The notes: generated by a model from the letters alone, not told the origin. Numbered from the stretch's first letter, positions 1 through 12,600 are shown. The stretch is DNA of 64,000 nucleotides from Rhinopomastus cyanomelas (GCA_013400115.1 VXBP01008288.1:63275-127274), one strand, 5' to 3'. Translations and numbers: made by a program.

Positions 1-400
1 GTCATGACTCCAACCAGGCTTTTAAACTCACAAGGTAGCCAATAGCAGATACTTAAGGAAGATAGAAGAATACGCGTTTAGCAAGGCTGGAGGATATCCT
101 GAGTCTGGCTGGTATTTCTACATAGGATAAGCCATTAGTGTGTTTCTCACACTAATTGGCTCAGTTGCTTCCTGAATCCATGTAAACTTTTGGCATCAAT
201 AGCATCCTGTGGCAATGAGTTCCACAGCTTGGCTATTCAGTGAGTGAATAAAATACCGTTCCTGCCTGCCCTGAAGTTTAACATCTGCTGCTTTCATTTC
301 CTGCTTCTAATTTTTGCAGTGGAAGAGACAGTTATTAAATACTTGCCATCTTTGTCCCACTTAGTACTTTGCTGCTCCTCATCTCTCTCTGCCTCAGTGT
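1..400 (-). mobile_element. Old CR1/L3-type LINE fragment
   Basis: The text around 200-230 (AGCATCCTGTGGCAATGAG then TTCCACAGCTTGG) is the hallmark complement of the RT-domain end of ancient amniote CR1/L3 elements. The bases before it (GCCAATAGCAGATACTTAAGG) also match the usual order in these repeats. It is heavily decayed with no intact frame. Boundaries are approximate. Confidence 0.55.
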
Positions 401-2024
401 CTCCCTCCTAGACTGAAGGGCTGGGCTAGTAAACTGGCCGATCTAGTTGGATCTAGTGTCTCTTCACACTCACAGTATTTTCAGTAGAACGCTTGTGGAC
501 AACATAACGATGACTAAGTTTCTGTTTTCAGAAAGGTTTTAAACAAATCTAAATATGTGCTGTTGCCAACAGGAGCAACCACCCCCCTCTGCTTTCGGTC
601 CTTGACTCAGTGTTCCCAAACCTTCCCTTGCTCACAGCAGGAGTGACCATGCAGTTGCTTGGCGAGCTGGATCGCTGTTGTTTTTCCTCCAGACCAGATT
701 CTGAATTCCAAAGTTCTGAGGCCAGAACAAGAAATAGGGCAAGGATAGGAGGCTAGGTTGTGGGAGGAGAAAGGCATAGGCAGCATAGGCTTACATCAGC
801 TTAAAGCAATCGTGAAACCAAACCTTAAGTCACATCATAGCAAAGTACAGCTGAGTGCTATTAATTCCTTGCTGACAGCTGGGAACAGACTATCATTCAT
901 AGGAAGACTTAACAGGTTTGTGGATTAACATAATGAGAATTATCAGGAATCAGCTATAATTCTTTAAATGGGTCCTGTCAGCACAAAGACGGTATGTGTC
1001 TTTGTGTGCTTGTGGAGAAGTGGGGGAGGAGAGATTAAAATACACTTCTTGGCTGTTTGTGGCAAGAAAAATGGAAGTGAAAGCACTGTGGAAGTCAAAT
1101 TTACTCTTCCTTATGTGCACATGGCATTTACTCTTTGTATTTCATGCACCTTTACTAATGCAAACAGGCTGACCAGCTTCTGTTCTTCAAATTCCACATT
1201 TCAGCTTTCAAGTGGTGATCTGGGCCATAAAAGCAATGGGAAGTCAGGGAAATTATTTTCTTATTGGATTGCACTGAACTTTAGAGGAAATAATCTGCAA
1301 ACACTAGTAACACACTTCGGACTCCAGCATCCCTTTGACTACAGTAAATGCTGTATATAAAGTACAAGGACATGATTAATCACTGCTAATTAGCATTATT
1401 CATTAAAAGCTGGGCCTGGCTCTCTGGCTGGCAGAGTATGCCAAGTAGAGAGCAGGAGATGGTACCCCAAGACAGGTATCAGTGTCTCACATCGGGCAGA
1501 ATCTCTCTGCGATGCTAAGGACACTGACTCACTCATTCTCATGCTTCTCTCCTGTGACTGCTGCACCTCCCACACTTGCATGAGAGCACTGCTGCCCCTC
1601 TCCTGCTCATGGTGCTCCAGGTAGGACACATTTCTCCCACCAAATGGGAGAGAGAGGCTGTAGTGCTGTGTGCACTTTGAAGGATTTTTCCTATCAAAGG
1701 TATGTTCCCAGTCCTGTGTCACACCTAGGAACAGGGGAAAGCATAGAGCCACACTCTGGTCTGCCCTGCAGGACACTTAGTATGGTCCATGTACATCATA
1801 CATCTCTGTCAAGAATGTGTAACTAAAGCCTCCTTTTTATCCCTGGGTGATTCAGGATCCCATAGCCAACAGTTTACCTGGGCTGACAGTATGACTTCAG
1901 AGCCAGCAATAGAGAAGTTGTGCACGTGTGCTGCAGTAGCTCTGCTCGCAAATGCCTCAGTGCCTAGGATGACCAACTCTTTGATGAGAAATACCCAATG
2001 GATCTGACATCAAGCAGGACAAGA
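401..2024. other. Noncoding, nothing recognised
   Basis: There is no supported gene, RNA or repeat. Reading frames of 126-130 codons at 968-1360 (plus) and 1396-1776 (minus) show no family resemblance, splice context or compositional bias of real exons. Confidence 0.6.
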
Positions 2025-2130
2025 TCCAGGAATGTCCATACTAGATCACATCAGAGGTCTGCCCAGCCCAGTGTTCTCTCTCCTTTGAGCTGTATCTCTT
2101 ACACATTAAATGCTGCTAGAGTGTTCCCAA
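2025..2130 (-). mobile_element. Possible CR1/L3-type relic
   Basis: TCCATACTAGATCACATCAG then AGGTCTGCCCAGCCCAGTGT resembles the widespread amniote string CCATACTGGGTCAGACCAATGGTCC...AGCCCAGTATCCTG found in old CR1/L3 copies. It is short and diverged. Confidence 0.4.
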
Positions 2131-3484
2131 GCTGTGAGAACAGCTGGCATGGGATAGTTCATCTCTAGAACGGCAAACTCTGCCTTCCAGATAGGCAAAT
2201 AGTTCCCTACCATGGACTAAAGTGTGCCAGGGAGCATCTGAGTGGGTTACTAGTGCAGTCATGTGCCCATGCCAGGGAATGTGCATGGGCACCGGTTATA
2301 GATGTGACCATTGAGGCCAACAACGGATGCTTATGAAAGGGCATAAGAACAGGGCAGGTATAGAGCAGTGCATCCCCAAAGACCCTCTTAGGGACCAGGA
2401 ACACGCTGAAGCAGCTCCTGAGCCAGAAGAATGGCTGTTACTTCTAACAACACTTTCTAAGATTTTTTTTTCCTTGAATTTACCCAATCTTCTGCAAGCC
2501 CGTGCAAATTTTAGCACTGGCAGTGGATGCAAAGGGAAGTACCTAGGGCATTCAGCAGCTATGCACACTCAACAAGTATCTGATTAGGAGCATCTCGAGT
2601 TCTTTGTTGCTTTAAAACTCTGTCCCTGAAACAGCACAGAAGAATTTATTACTTATGAAGAGCTGAGAGTCTCCCTTCTGGCCTGGCCTCACACACAGAT
2701 ACCATTCCACATTTGTAGCAAAGCTCCCAGCCTTCATTACTTAGGACAGCGCACCAAGTCTCTGCAGAAACACTGGTTACAGAAGCACTCTGACCTTTTT
2801 ACTCCTCACTCTCTTGTGCAGGAATAAGCAAAGACAAGGAATCTTCCTCAAGGGCTATTAAGGGAACTCAGGAGCCTGGCCAGAGGATATAAAAAAGACA
2901 ACTCTTTGAGACTGGGGTCAGAGACCTTGGCCAAGGGTTTTGTTCTGCAGATAAATGAGAGTTTGCCTTACACAGCAGAACAAGGAACACTTTTTCCCAA
3001 AAATGTTTTGACTTGCCTCTGCTAATACAGACGCACGAAGGGCACATGCTGTTTCTTTTTCAAGCATGATTTTCAACAGACAAAAGTAACTACTTGCCAC
3101 AAAACTTATTTAAAATAAAATAGTGATGAGGTCTAGTTTAGAACAGACCAAACCTTAGCACTAATAAAAAAAGGAAGTATGCAAAAAGATGGCAATTCAA
3201 CATGTAAGTCGAGATGTGCCAATGCACAAAGGTACATTTGAAAACAGTAACACAATTATAGGAGAATAAAATGCAGTAACTAAACCAGGTCTTACATTAA
3301 ATATTTTGGTAGTCGTGTAAAAACGTAGCTGTGTCTCCAAGTAAGTGTCACTAAGAACCAGAGATTAGTTCTATTTAATTACCTTCCTTTTTCTTTGCTT
3401 GCAGAGGCTATGTTAAGTTTCTAATGAGCAGCTACTTACAAAACACCCTGAGAACACTGACCCCATCCCATAACATGTTTGAAC
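2131..3484. other. Noncoding, nothing recognised
   Basis: No exon, RNA gene or clear repeat was found. In particular no NICOL1-like second or third exon is visible on the minus strand here or elsewhere in 1-4150. Confidence 0.55.
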
Positions 3485-3625
3485 TATTGCCTATTTTTGA
3501 AGCTGAGGAAGTTTAACTAGAGACTTGCTGCAAAGGTCAGAGGAAGCTAATCCAGAGCTGTGATACAAATTCAGGAGCTCCCAGCTCCATGATATGCTCG
3601 AAGCACTCTGTCATATTTACCTGTT
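3485..3625 (+). mobile_element. MIR-like CORE-SINE relic
   Basis: ATTGCCTATTTTTGAAGCTG, then AGGAAGTTTAACTAGAGACT, then TGCTGCAAAGGTCAGAGGAA follow the MIR core order (CCCATTTTACAGATGAGG, AACTGAGGC...GTTAAGTGACTTG, CCCAAGGTCACACAG). The remainder (CAGAGCTGTGATACAAATTC, AGGAGCTC) matches the GAGCTGGGATTTGAACCCAGG segment. Such ancient SINEs are rare in birds. Confidence 0.5.
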
Positions 3626-4152
3626 TTTTAGGTTTTCAGAACAGCAGCCTCATTTCAGAAACCTACAGATCCTTTACAAATACACTGTTTGGGTAAACTA
3701 CACCCATGTCAATTTGTAGTTGTTACAAGAAAGTTGAACTTGACCTGCTGTTCCAACCAAATACTAAAACAAGCAAAATGTAATGTGCTAGCAGAAGTAA
3801 ACAGAAATTTCCTTCTAGCATTATCTAGACTAGCAAGGATGTCCTCATATGTACTGTGGCAAATCTGGAAGGAAAACTCTCAAGAAGCAGGTCTAAAAGA
3901 CCAAAGGATCCTTAAAACAACTCCAATTAAAAATACAATATGCGATGAATACCTTTTCCTGAATAACTTCTAATCCTTTACTTTCTTTCTCTTTTTATCA
4001 GCATTATTTTCCTACGCTTTGCTGACATGTCACAAAGTCATCTTGACTCCCTCACTGATCAGGAATGCAACGCTCCCCTGCAGATTAAGGTCTGTGTGGC
4101 TGCTGTGGGTTTAGTGGAGGACCCGTGGTGCAGTGGGAGGGCAGGTACGTAC

Positions 4153-4310
4153 TTTCGGCAGGAATGACACTCCCGGAGTCCTGGCTGGCCCCCACGAGCC
4201 TCACGCTTAGCAGGCCAACCACCGAGATGAATGGGATGGCCACACACATCATTCTCCAGACAGACGGCCATGCCATTGCTCGCATAAATAATTGAAGCTA
4301 ACTTCTCTGC
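4153..4310 (-). CDS. Signal-peptide exon of a second, tandem NICOL1-like gene (5' part only)
   Basis: On the minus strand, acceptor TTTGTTTCAG ends at 4311. Leader bases precede ATG at 4285, and 44 codons plus one base run to donor GTACGT at 4152. The product has a hydrophobic signal segment (MMCVAIPFISVVGLLSV) and ends ASQDSGSVIPAE. NICOL1 exon 1 at 21952 ends QEAGTAIPAE with the same phase and the same GTACGT donor. Human NICOL1, as I recall it, has a GSAVPAQS motif at this point. The exon lies about 10.4 kb downstream of the NICOL1 stop codon on the same strand, so it cannot be an alternative first exon of that gene. I found no matching second or third exon at 1-4150; with introns of several kb they could be outside the window, or the copy could be incomplete. 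Confidence 0.7.
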
Positions 4311-4483
4311 CTGAAACAAAGAGAAACACTGAAAATCAGCAGTTTGCTTCCAGCTCCTCACAAAGAAGTGGACGAAACGGTAGAAGCACAAACCCGCATG
4401 CACACAGTAACCCACACCCACACATCCCTGCAGTGACATGCCACCAGCTTGCAATGCACCCCAAGGACCAGTTTGCCAAGTAC

Positions 4484-4570
4484 CTGATCTTTCTCTTCGC
4501 CTGTGTGCCAGACCCTTTGAGCAGCTGTAAGTGAGCAGGCGAGGCTCCAGCAGCCACTCTGAGCATGCGT
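4484..4570 (-). other. Probable noncoding leader exon of the NICOL1-like copy
   Basis: The minus strand reads ...GAGAAAGATCAG up to 4484, then donor GTACTT. The copy near 24205 has ...GACAGAGATCAG then GTACTG. Both carry a CATGCTCAGA motif roughly 70-90 bases upstream (here near 4562). The acceptor at 4311 is the natural partner, giving a short intron of about 170 bases. The 5' limit is not determined. Confidence 0.55.
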
Positions 4571-4611
4571 CCCCTCGGCATCCCCCATTCCCTGATTAGG
4601 GTCATTGCCAT

Positions 4612-4633
4612 GGAGATTTGCTATAGCAACACT
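4612..4633 (-). promoter_or_regulatory. RFX X-box-like palindrome upstream of the NICOL1-like copy
   Basis: TTTGCTATAGCAAC at 4617-4630 reads GTTGCTATAGCAAA on the minus strand, one mismatch from an RFX X-box. It is placed like the palindrome at 24345 relative to its leader-exon donor (about 135-145 bases). A second half-site-like string, TTGCCATGG, lies at about 4605. Conservation across otherwise diverged duplicate promoters is the main argument that it matters. Confidence 0.5.
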
Positions 4634-5699
4634 GAAAAATTCGAGCTGCCAAGTGGAGAACATTTAAAGGGACCACAGAGTGGTGGATGGTCATTGCTGT
4701 ACTCCTCCATCTCTGCTCCTGGAAGGCCATGTCATCGCTTGGGTGAATAGCTGCTGCCACCCACTGCAGGAGGGTGTTGGGGACTTCTTGCTTTTATTAC
4801 CAAAGGGATTGTGCTGAAATAAGATGAAAACTCAGAAGTTTGCTTGGGGAAAAAAAAGGGCCTGTTGATGGTGCTCTGCACTCCAAAGAAGACTTCATCG
4901 TGGGCTTTGTTTAACTACGCTGAAAACAAAGCCTTGAGGGCAACAGTAACCTTGGCACATGAACCACCCAGGAATATGAATCCTGCACTTCAGCCTAGCC
5001 AATACTTTATGTACCACAGAAGTTTAAGGATGCTGGCTCCAAGATCAGCTCTTGATCTGAGATTTTGCTGATATGTCCTGAGCTCAGGACAATTGTGAGC
5101 TGTCCTGGACAGAGGATCTCCATAAATACCTGGTTGAAATCAAGCATTCAGAAAGTGAGGCTGATCTCTTTTGGAAAAGAGAGAAATCGGCAATACCTGT
5201 TTGGCCCAGACTGTGGTTGAAGACGCACTTTGAAAAGTGCCTGTTCAGTTCATGGCTTTGTCTTTGTGTCACAGGAAGACACTCTATCTCCTCTGACCTG
5301 GGAGCAGGCTCCAGCCCTGCTGATCTGTAAAGACGTGCTTATGGGTTTTGGACCAAGTTAGTTTAAAAGTCACTTTCTGGCAAAACAGAATGGCCTTGTG
5401 TATGCAGAAGAGGACTTTTCAGGGGTTAGCTCACAGTTGTGGAAGCAATTCCTGCTTGAATGGCATGCTGAGCAAAGAAAGTGCAACTGAAATTTAAGCT
5501 TGTGTGTAAGGTTCACATTGAAGATCTCAGTCAATAGGTCTTCATAAGGTGAGTGATGGCACACATATGCACCAAAACTTTTCTACGTATGAGAAGCTGG
5601 GGCTCCTAATTCAAGGTCTGAAGTCAGATGCTTGAAGTGAAATTGCACGAGATGTCCCAGTTTAACTTGTTTCTCTCTTCACAGGTCTCAGATGTCTTG

Positions 5700-6050
5700 T
5701 TAATGGAGCAGTTCTGTACGTCACAGGGTATACTGGGACAACGCTGTACAGTGTGAGTAAGTCTAGCGATGGTCACATAGTCTAACCCTGATCCACAGTT
5801 TTAAATAACACCAAATGGAAATTCTGGCATAAAATTCAAGCCTTATACAACAACACTGAACATCCTGAAATATGTCATTCTCTGGAAGCCACGACTCCAA
5901 GGATGCCTGTAAGTGGTTTGGTGATATCTTTGTTACTAGGGTCTACATATCACAGCAAAGTTTTCGTACTTGTATATATATGCATCCAATAAAGCTTCTC
6001 TCTGAGAAGAGACACTGTCTTGGTTTCTGACTGCTCAACCACCCACTATC
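5700..6050 (+). mobile_element. LTR-like cassette, possible solo LTR
   Basis: TATATATATG, then CATCCAATAAAGCTTCTCTC about 10 bases later, then a further 60 bases of U5-like sequence, gives the compact TATA-to-AATAAA spacing of short retroviral LTRs. No TG...CA ends, target duplication or internal genes were identified. Confidence 0.25.
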
Positions 6051-7789
6051 CAGACTTAACATTGTGATAGCACCACAGAAGGAGTCCTTGCTGAATTGGA
6101 CTACTGCCATTCAGACAGTACAACCCTATTGAACCTGCTCCCACATGTGACTGTGGGGAGAGCCGCAGTAAGACACTCTCTATCCACCTGATGGGATGGA
6201 AGGTGCTATTTCTGTGTTGCGGCATACTACTGAGCTTAAAATAATGCCATTTGTTAACTGCTTGATGCCACTGTAAAACAATTAGACACAGCACTTGCAA
6301 AGTCAACCCAGTTTTTGTGTCAAATGCCATGGTCTTTAAGAAGTGTGAAATAAAGTTCCCTACTCCTCCTGCTAACAGAACCACATAGTCCAAGATACAG
6401 TTATTAATTCATGGGGAACAGGTGGCAGTCTGCATGGAAAGGTTTCAGAAATCTGTGTTGCTGTATGACCTCCATCAAAGCTGAAAAAGAGAGAAGCATG
6501 AAAGCACTCGCATGACTTGCTTTGCTATTACATTCAGTATTGCCTAACACTGTGACTAAGGGGAATCAACACTACATTGACTCTGAAGGATGAGAAAATT
6601 ACAGGAGATTTATAGGTGTCCATTTGCTCTCTGAAGAATGTCCTAGTAAGTACCAGAGAGCTCTTAGAAACATTTATACTACTTTTTCTACAGATAATCC
6701 ACATCTAGTTACAATGTGCTAAAAAACCCCAAAGAGTTTCCTCCAAAATCATCAGAAACATCCGAACATTTATTGGGAAGATGATTAGTGAAGATAGACA
6801 TCTGGTAGACTCAGAAAATCCCTTACTGATGCTTAAGTGTTAGGGGTATTGAAAGTTTTATCATTGCAGTGGCAGAGGAAGATATATATATCCAACCAAA
6901 ATCATTAACATTAAAGGCCTTGAGTTAGGTACTTGTGTAAAAGGAAGGTGCCGGCAAAGGTTCTAATTTTAGAACTCCACTATTACAGTTACGCATACAC
7001 GTGGCAAATAGGGTGGTTACTCCAGTCTAATATGAAGTGTTCAATCATTGTTGGCTAATGTGCCTATAAGCCCTTTTGTTGAACTCAAAAAGAATAAAGC
7101 ATAAAGGCAAAAGGATCTGTGTCTGGTTATTATTTCATGAATAATAGAGTGGCAAGAGAATACAGACACAACTCCAGAAAGGTCAAGAAGCAAAACCAGA
7201 GGCAAGCAGTGAGAAATAAGAATAGCAAGAAAGCATTAGTTGAATACATGGACAGTAAGAAAGACATAAAACAGGTGAAGAGTTTGTACTCTGTTCAATG
7301 GAAAGTTAAAGTTATTCAAGTTGATGTATGGAAAGTGAAACAGGACTTGGCATCCGTTTATCTACCAACCAGAATGTGGTGAACTAGTGAGCAGGAGGCT
7401 AACACAACTAGGATCACGGAACATGTTTTAGGCAAAATTGTTAGGCTGAAGTTTGCTTTGGTTACATATGCTTGTAGGTCTGTGACAGGTCACTTTTCTG
7501 GGTTTCAAATTGCCTGGAACCCTGTTTTTACTCAGGGTTATCACTAGTCCTACCAAAGGATATTTAAAGAAGAAACTAAAGCAACCAGTATCAGCAATTA
7601 CTGATGAGAGCTCAGGGAAGATGTGAGTTATACCAGCCAGAAAAAGGATAAATGCAGTGACTCTTTAAAAGGGGGGAGAAAAACTGGAAAATGACACACA
7701 AACCAGTTTACTGTCAGTCTCCAAGAATGTTCCAGAAGCAATAACCCCACCAACAGTTTGTAAGCATTCAAAAAACAAGAACTAGACTT
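6051..7789. other. Noncoding, nothing firmly recognised
   Basis: A lysine-rich frame at 7119-7382 has no recognisable family or splice support. The rest shows no gene or clear repeat. Confidence 0.55.
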
Positions 7790-8150
7790 GCAAATAAGAG
7801 GTATTTATCAAGAATCAAGTCAAACCAGTTTAGTTTCCTTCTGTGACATGGTAAAAGGTTTTGCAAGTAGGGAAAGTAAAATTTAATCTACTTCAGAAAG
7901 ATTTCTGATGCATTGGCAGAAGCAAGCTAAGGAAACTGCTGTGAGGTCAGCAAAACTGGCTGTGCTTCTGCTAAGAGTTAGCAATGGGTCACTGTCACCA
8001 TGGAAAGACATGCCACAGTCTGCAGAGACATACTTTGTTCAAGGGTTTTTCAGCATTTTGTTAGTCAGCTGGATAATGAATAGGCAAAGTGGTTATTTAC
8101 GATGTAACATCAGCCTGGAGGTTAAAAGTGATGCCAAGGGAAATGACTAG
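7790..8150 (+). mobile_element. Very old CR1/L3-like reverse transcriptase relic
   Basis: TCAAACCAGTTTAGTTTCCT, then TCTGTGACATGGTAAAAGG, then TTTAATCTACTTCAGAAAGA with TTTCTGATGC follow the order of the LINE reverse transcriptase region that encodes ...FFD.VT.F.D.G..VD.IYLDF.KAFD. Frames are broken. The assignment is from pattern memory and boundaries are loose. Confidence 0.4.
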
Positions 8151-9537
8151 AATTCTAAATCATACAGACAAGTTGGAGGGAAAAAAGGGTCTAAAAATAG
8201 ACAAAAATCTATATGGATGAGATTAAGGTACTAGACTACATTAGGAATAATCAATGGCTCATATTTAGAATGGGGAAGAGCCGGTTAAGTGGCACTTCTG
8301 TGGTGGAGCCAGGGAGTCACAAGCTGGTATCAGCCCATAATATTCTGTCATTGCCAAAACCCCTGCAATATATTGAGATATACGTAAGTGTGCAGGAGTC
8401 TTAGACTACCTCCAGCAGAAGGGTCTGAGCTGTGGTAGTCCAACTGGTTTGGTCACTGCAATACTAAGAACTAGCAGAGGCACCAACAGCAGCAAAAATA
8501 ACCAGAGGTTTAAACTGCATCAAGGAAGCACCACTAAAACCTCTGGAAAACTTAGTGACAGGGACAGCACTGGGACGGACTATCTGTGAGAGGCGGGGGA
8601 TATTTAAGCCTGTAGGTATAAACTAGTCATCATTTAGGAACACCTTTGGAATAGTTGTCCTTGCATAAAGACAAGGCATGGGCTGGGTAAATTCTTACAG
8701 ATCTCTTTCCCTTCCTGCTTTTCATGATTCTATGTTTATGAGAATCATTTTGCTTCCCATGCAGTCACTTCCAACCTCTCTGTTGCAATTCCAGCATAAC
8801 CACAGACACCCCTGGGAGAAATGCATTGCCCTTGTGCAGCATCTGAAGTTGAGCCTGTTTCTTCTTCCTCAGCTATCAGGCAATGCTTTTCTGTTCTAAG
8901 CCAGTACGATGACTAGAGAACATTCCCATTTGGGAATGGCTCACTGATAATTGAATTCAGAGACATTAGGCTACAAGGCAGCTGCCATGGCCCACAGCTT
9001 CTTAATTCTCCTTTAATTATTTCATAGTTTTGCAGCTGAACTACAGTCACTCTAGCGGTGAGAGACTGGTGCCCTGTAGATGTTTCAGCCCATAAACAGA
9101 ATATGTTGTTTTGTCTTTTATTCTGGCAGCCATCTCAGACCCTGAGAAGGCCTGAAAATTAAAGCACCTTATGCTTACCTTGTCCCTCGTGCTATGAGAT
9201 AATAAATTCAAATGGCTCAGTATCTTCATTAAGTCAGAAATTTGATGTGGAAAAATGTCTCCTTCATGAAATGTTCTTGGCATTATTGCTCAACTAGTTC
9301 CCCATCTTAAAGCTTCCTGGAAAACCCTTCAAGAATCCAAACATTAGATGAACCTTGGTCAGACCACAAGGCTTCAAGACACTGCAAGTGTCCCAAATAG
9401 TGATGTGGGAGTGTGATATAAATGTAGGAGTACAGGGAGTATGATAGAAACTTATCAGCATGATGCTTTGATGCAGAAATTAGTCGGCTCCAAGAGGCCA
9501 CTTTAATCACAAGATATGGGAAAGCACCCAGTATTGA
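8151..9537. other. Noncoding, nothing recognised
   Basis: This is intergenic sequence between the two NICOL1-type loci. No coding or structural feature is supported. Confidence 0.5.
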
Positions 9538-9600
9538 TCATAGAATCATCAGGGATTGGAAGGGACCTCGAAAGATCATCTAGTACAATCCTCCTATCAG
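9538..9600 (-). mobile_element. CR1 3' end fragment
   Basis: ATCATAGAATCATCAGGGAT, then TGGAAGGGACCTCGAAAGAT and CATCTAGTACAATCC, is the reverse complement of the CR1 3' terminus. It is short and may extend a little further right in decayed form. Confidence 0.8.
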
Positions 9601-12600
9601 TTCTCCAAAAATCAACAGAAGCCAAGTGTGACCAGCCTCTTTAAACACCTTCTAAAGCTTAGAATGCTTTCTACTACTCAAGAGGGGTGGCTATCAAGCT
9701 TTTGTGAAATGAAGGTCAGTTCAGGCTTTTTGTTCAAAGAAAAAGTAAGAACCACTGGCAAGATACCAGTTTTCCTAGTTTGTATTAAAGGGTTTGATTG
9801 GACTGCTGGGCTTTGTATTGGACTCCAGCAACTGATCACTGTGCTGGGCATGGTGTAAATTCACAGCTTAGGCAAGGGTTGTGTGCTGTTTGTGTACTTC
9901 AGTCTGAATGCCACTGCCAGTGAAGCTGAGCTATTTACCTTGCTACTGCCTGCTCTTTCTCCCATCTAGGAAGATACAAGCATGTCACTATTAACTTGCA
10001 AGAAAATTGTGTGCAAAACACCCTTCTGATTCCGTATGTTCCGACAGCTGTTGACGTTCAGGAAGAACCTGCTGGGTTTTTGGTCATGTTATGCTATGGC
10101 TACCAAAACCAAAGGTACAGGGAGATCTCCTCTGCACAGGGCTGAATACACACACAGAAAAGGGAGGTGGTGAGATCTCATTTTAACTTAGAAAAGGTAC
10201 TGACTTCTAGGACATGGCTCAACCTCTTATGTGTAAAGCATGGTTTGATTTTATGTTGTTTATAAAACAGACCATACTTCAAATGTGCAATAACCCCTGC
10301 TGTCAAAAGGCATTTAAATATTGTTCAGTTCCCATTTCACTGCAAGACTGAACTGTATGTTAGTTATATTCAGTGCAGTTGTCTGAAACCAGATACTTTT
10401 CCCCAGCTGGATGTGTCCTTGGTGGTGTATATGTAGTCCAGGATGAATGCAAGAGCTGCTTAGGCAAGAAGTGGTTTGTATCAAATTTACTGCATGGATG
10501 AAGTTCTGCTCTTTCACTGGGGAAGAGAAATAACCCACAATGCCCAGACCTTTGAAAGTCAATCCATAGCACTAAAGATGTCCTGCAATGAAAGCCTTGA
10601 CTATAAGAATTCACAAATGCTGGTAACTTTGATGTTAGTCCAGAAGTCTTTGTCCCTACACGGTTCCTGTATTAAACTGAAAAGTTTCAGAGTGAAACCA
10701 TAGTCACCTTTCCAGTTTGTGGTTGAGAGATAAATGGATGTAACCTTGCAAAAGCTGGTATCACCGGGAACCTTAGAGTCTGTTGGGATTTCTGCAAAGG
10801 AAAATGTTAAGCTTCACCAGGCTCAGTGCAGAAACCACAAAAATGGCAAATCTCGTCAGTGTTGCTTGCCTAAATAAACATTGGCTTGCTCACAATTTAG
10901 CCCAGATTTGACATTAAAATATACTTTCTGTTATCAGATCTTTGCATTAATTTGGTCTGACACAATTCTGTTATACAGAAAAGCACCTAAACTTCTATTT
11001 TTCAGAAGAATGATGAATATCCTTATGCATGCCAAAACGCCATGCAATAAATGTACCTTGCAGTGGATGCTAAGCAAGAGCTGTGCTTTGTGCCTACTTT
11101 CTCTAACAATTAACACAGGACTCTGACTGACATAATGCAATGACTGACACTTCACAGTGAAAAAAAAAATCCCAGTGGTCCAATTTTTTCATCTGTTTGT
11201 CAGTGGCACCTACTGGGTTTTGCAAAGCCAAATATTTTATGGAAAAAAATAAAGGAATAGAGTAAAATTAAACTTATCTTTAAAAAAATGAAAATAGCAT
11301 CAATGCTTGGAAAACATTTAACAATTGTATGCAGCTCAGGGCTGAGGCTGCTGTTCCCTTTGCATGAGCACAAGCATTTAGTGCAGCTATTAATGCACAC
11401 ACACAGAATAATCAGATCCCACCCATTCCACGGCAAGAACTTGAACACTGGCCCCCTGCATCCTACTTACCCCAGGGAACAGTCTGATTCACATGATCAG
11501 TCAGCAGAATTTCCAGTTGATTGGGAATCTCAAAGAGTGAAGCTAATTAAAGATAGGACAGTTGCCAGACCTGTTCCACTTTCAGACTCTATTGACAGTG
11601 AACAAGCTGTAGTTTTGCCACTTAAATTTCCAGGAAAGTGCAGTATCACTTTGATCTAAACAGCAAAAGGTGTTAAAGGCTACTCAAGACAAGCTGATAT
11701 GTTAGTATGTGTTCTGGTTTGAGTAAGAACAGAACTAATTCTGTTCAGTGATTTTACTTGTCAGCTCAGTCTTTTCTGTGTAACTGTATTCTGAGGTTAA
11801 CTGCATGTTTGTGCTTCTAGAAGTGTAATGCTTGATGTTTACAATTACTACCAAGGATCAGGATGCAGAAAGGCTCTTCCTTACACTTGCTTCTATGGCG
11901 ACAAAGGTAAATGCACCATGTTTGGGGTGCAGTAAGTCAGAGGCCACACCTGTAGGGAGATGCAGATGGGACAGGTGAGCCTACACTGACCAACAAGGTG
12001 TTCCATTCCATAGATGTCATATTTAGTATAAAGCTGAGGGACCAAAAGGGTCAAGCCCTTGTCTTCAATGGATAGTGTCTGAGGATGTCTCTGTCTTTGC
12101 ATTTCACAGACCTTTGGACTTCTTGTAGGAGGCACAGTGGCAGTTTTAAGCATGATGGGAAGAGAAAGTCTGTTGGTAGTAGCACTTTTCATTTTCCCAT
12201 GTTAAAAATGTCAGACTTTCAGAGTGCAGAGGAAATACTGTATGTGTTGATGAAGAGGGACAAGAGGCAAGACAGTGCCAGAGCTATGAGACATCAGACC
12301 GTAAGTCTGGAAGAGATTTCCCAGCTCAGCAGCGTGAACACAGCAACCTGGAATCACTTTCAGACATTTTTCACATGCACAAGCATTTGCCACTCAGTGT
12401 AGATTTCTTTATGGCACAGGAGAGGTGATCTGCATATCCAATGGTCAGCACACAGCGTAACTAGGACAGTGGCTTGAGCAAACAGCCAAGACTGAAGCAC
12501 AGAAAAGACCACAGTGCAAGGAGTAAAAGCTAGACAGGACTGGGTTTGTGCACCATATAGAAGACTAATATCTGAGACTAATATGCAGTAATTATATTTA

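Noticed and set aside
4153..4310. Second signal-peptide exon as an alternative first exon of the visible NICOL1
   Set aside because: It lies downstream of the NICOL1 stop codon on the same strand, so it cannot splice forward into exons 2 and 3 in a linear transcript.
7119..7382. Lysine-rich 87-codon plus frame as a small basic protein
   Set aside because: The bias reflects A-rich DNA. No start context, promoter or homologue could be recognised.
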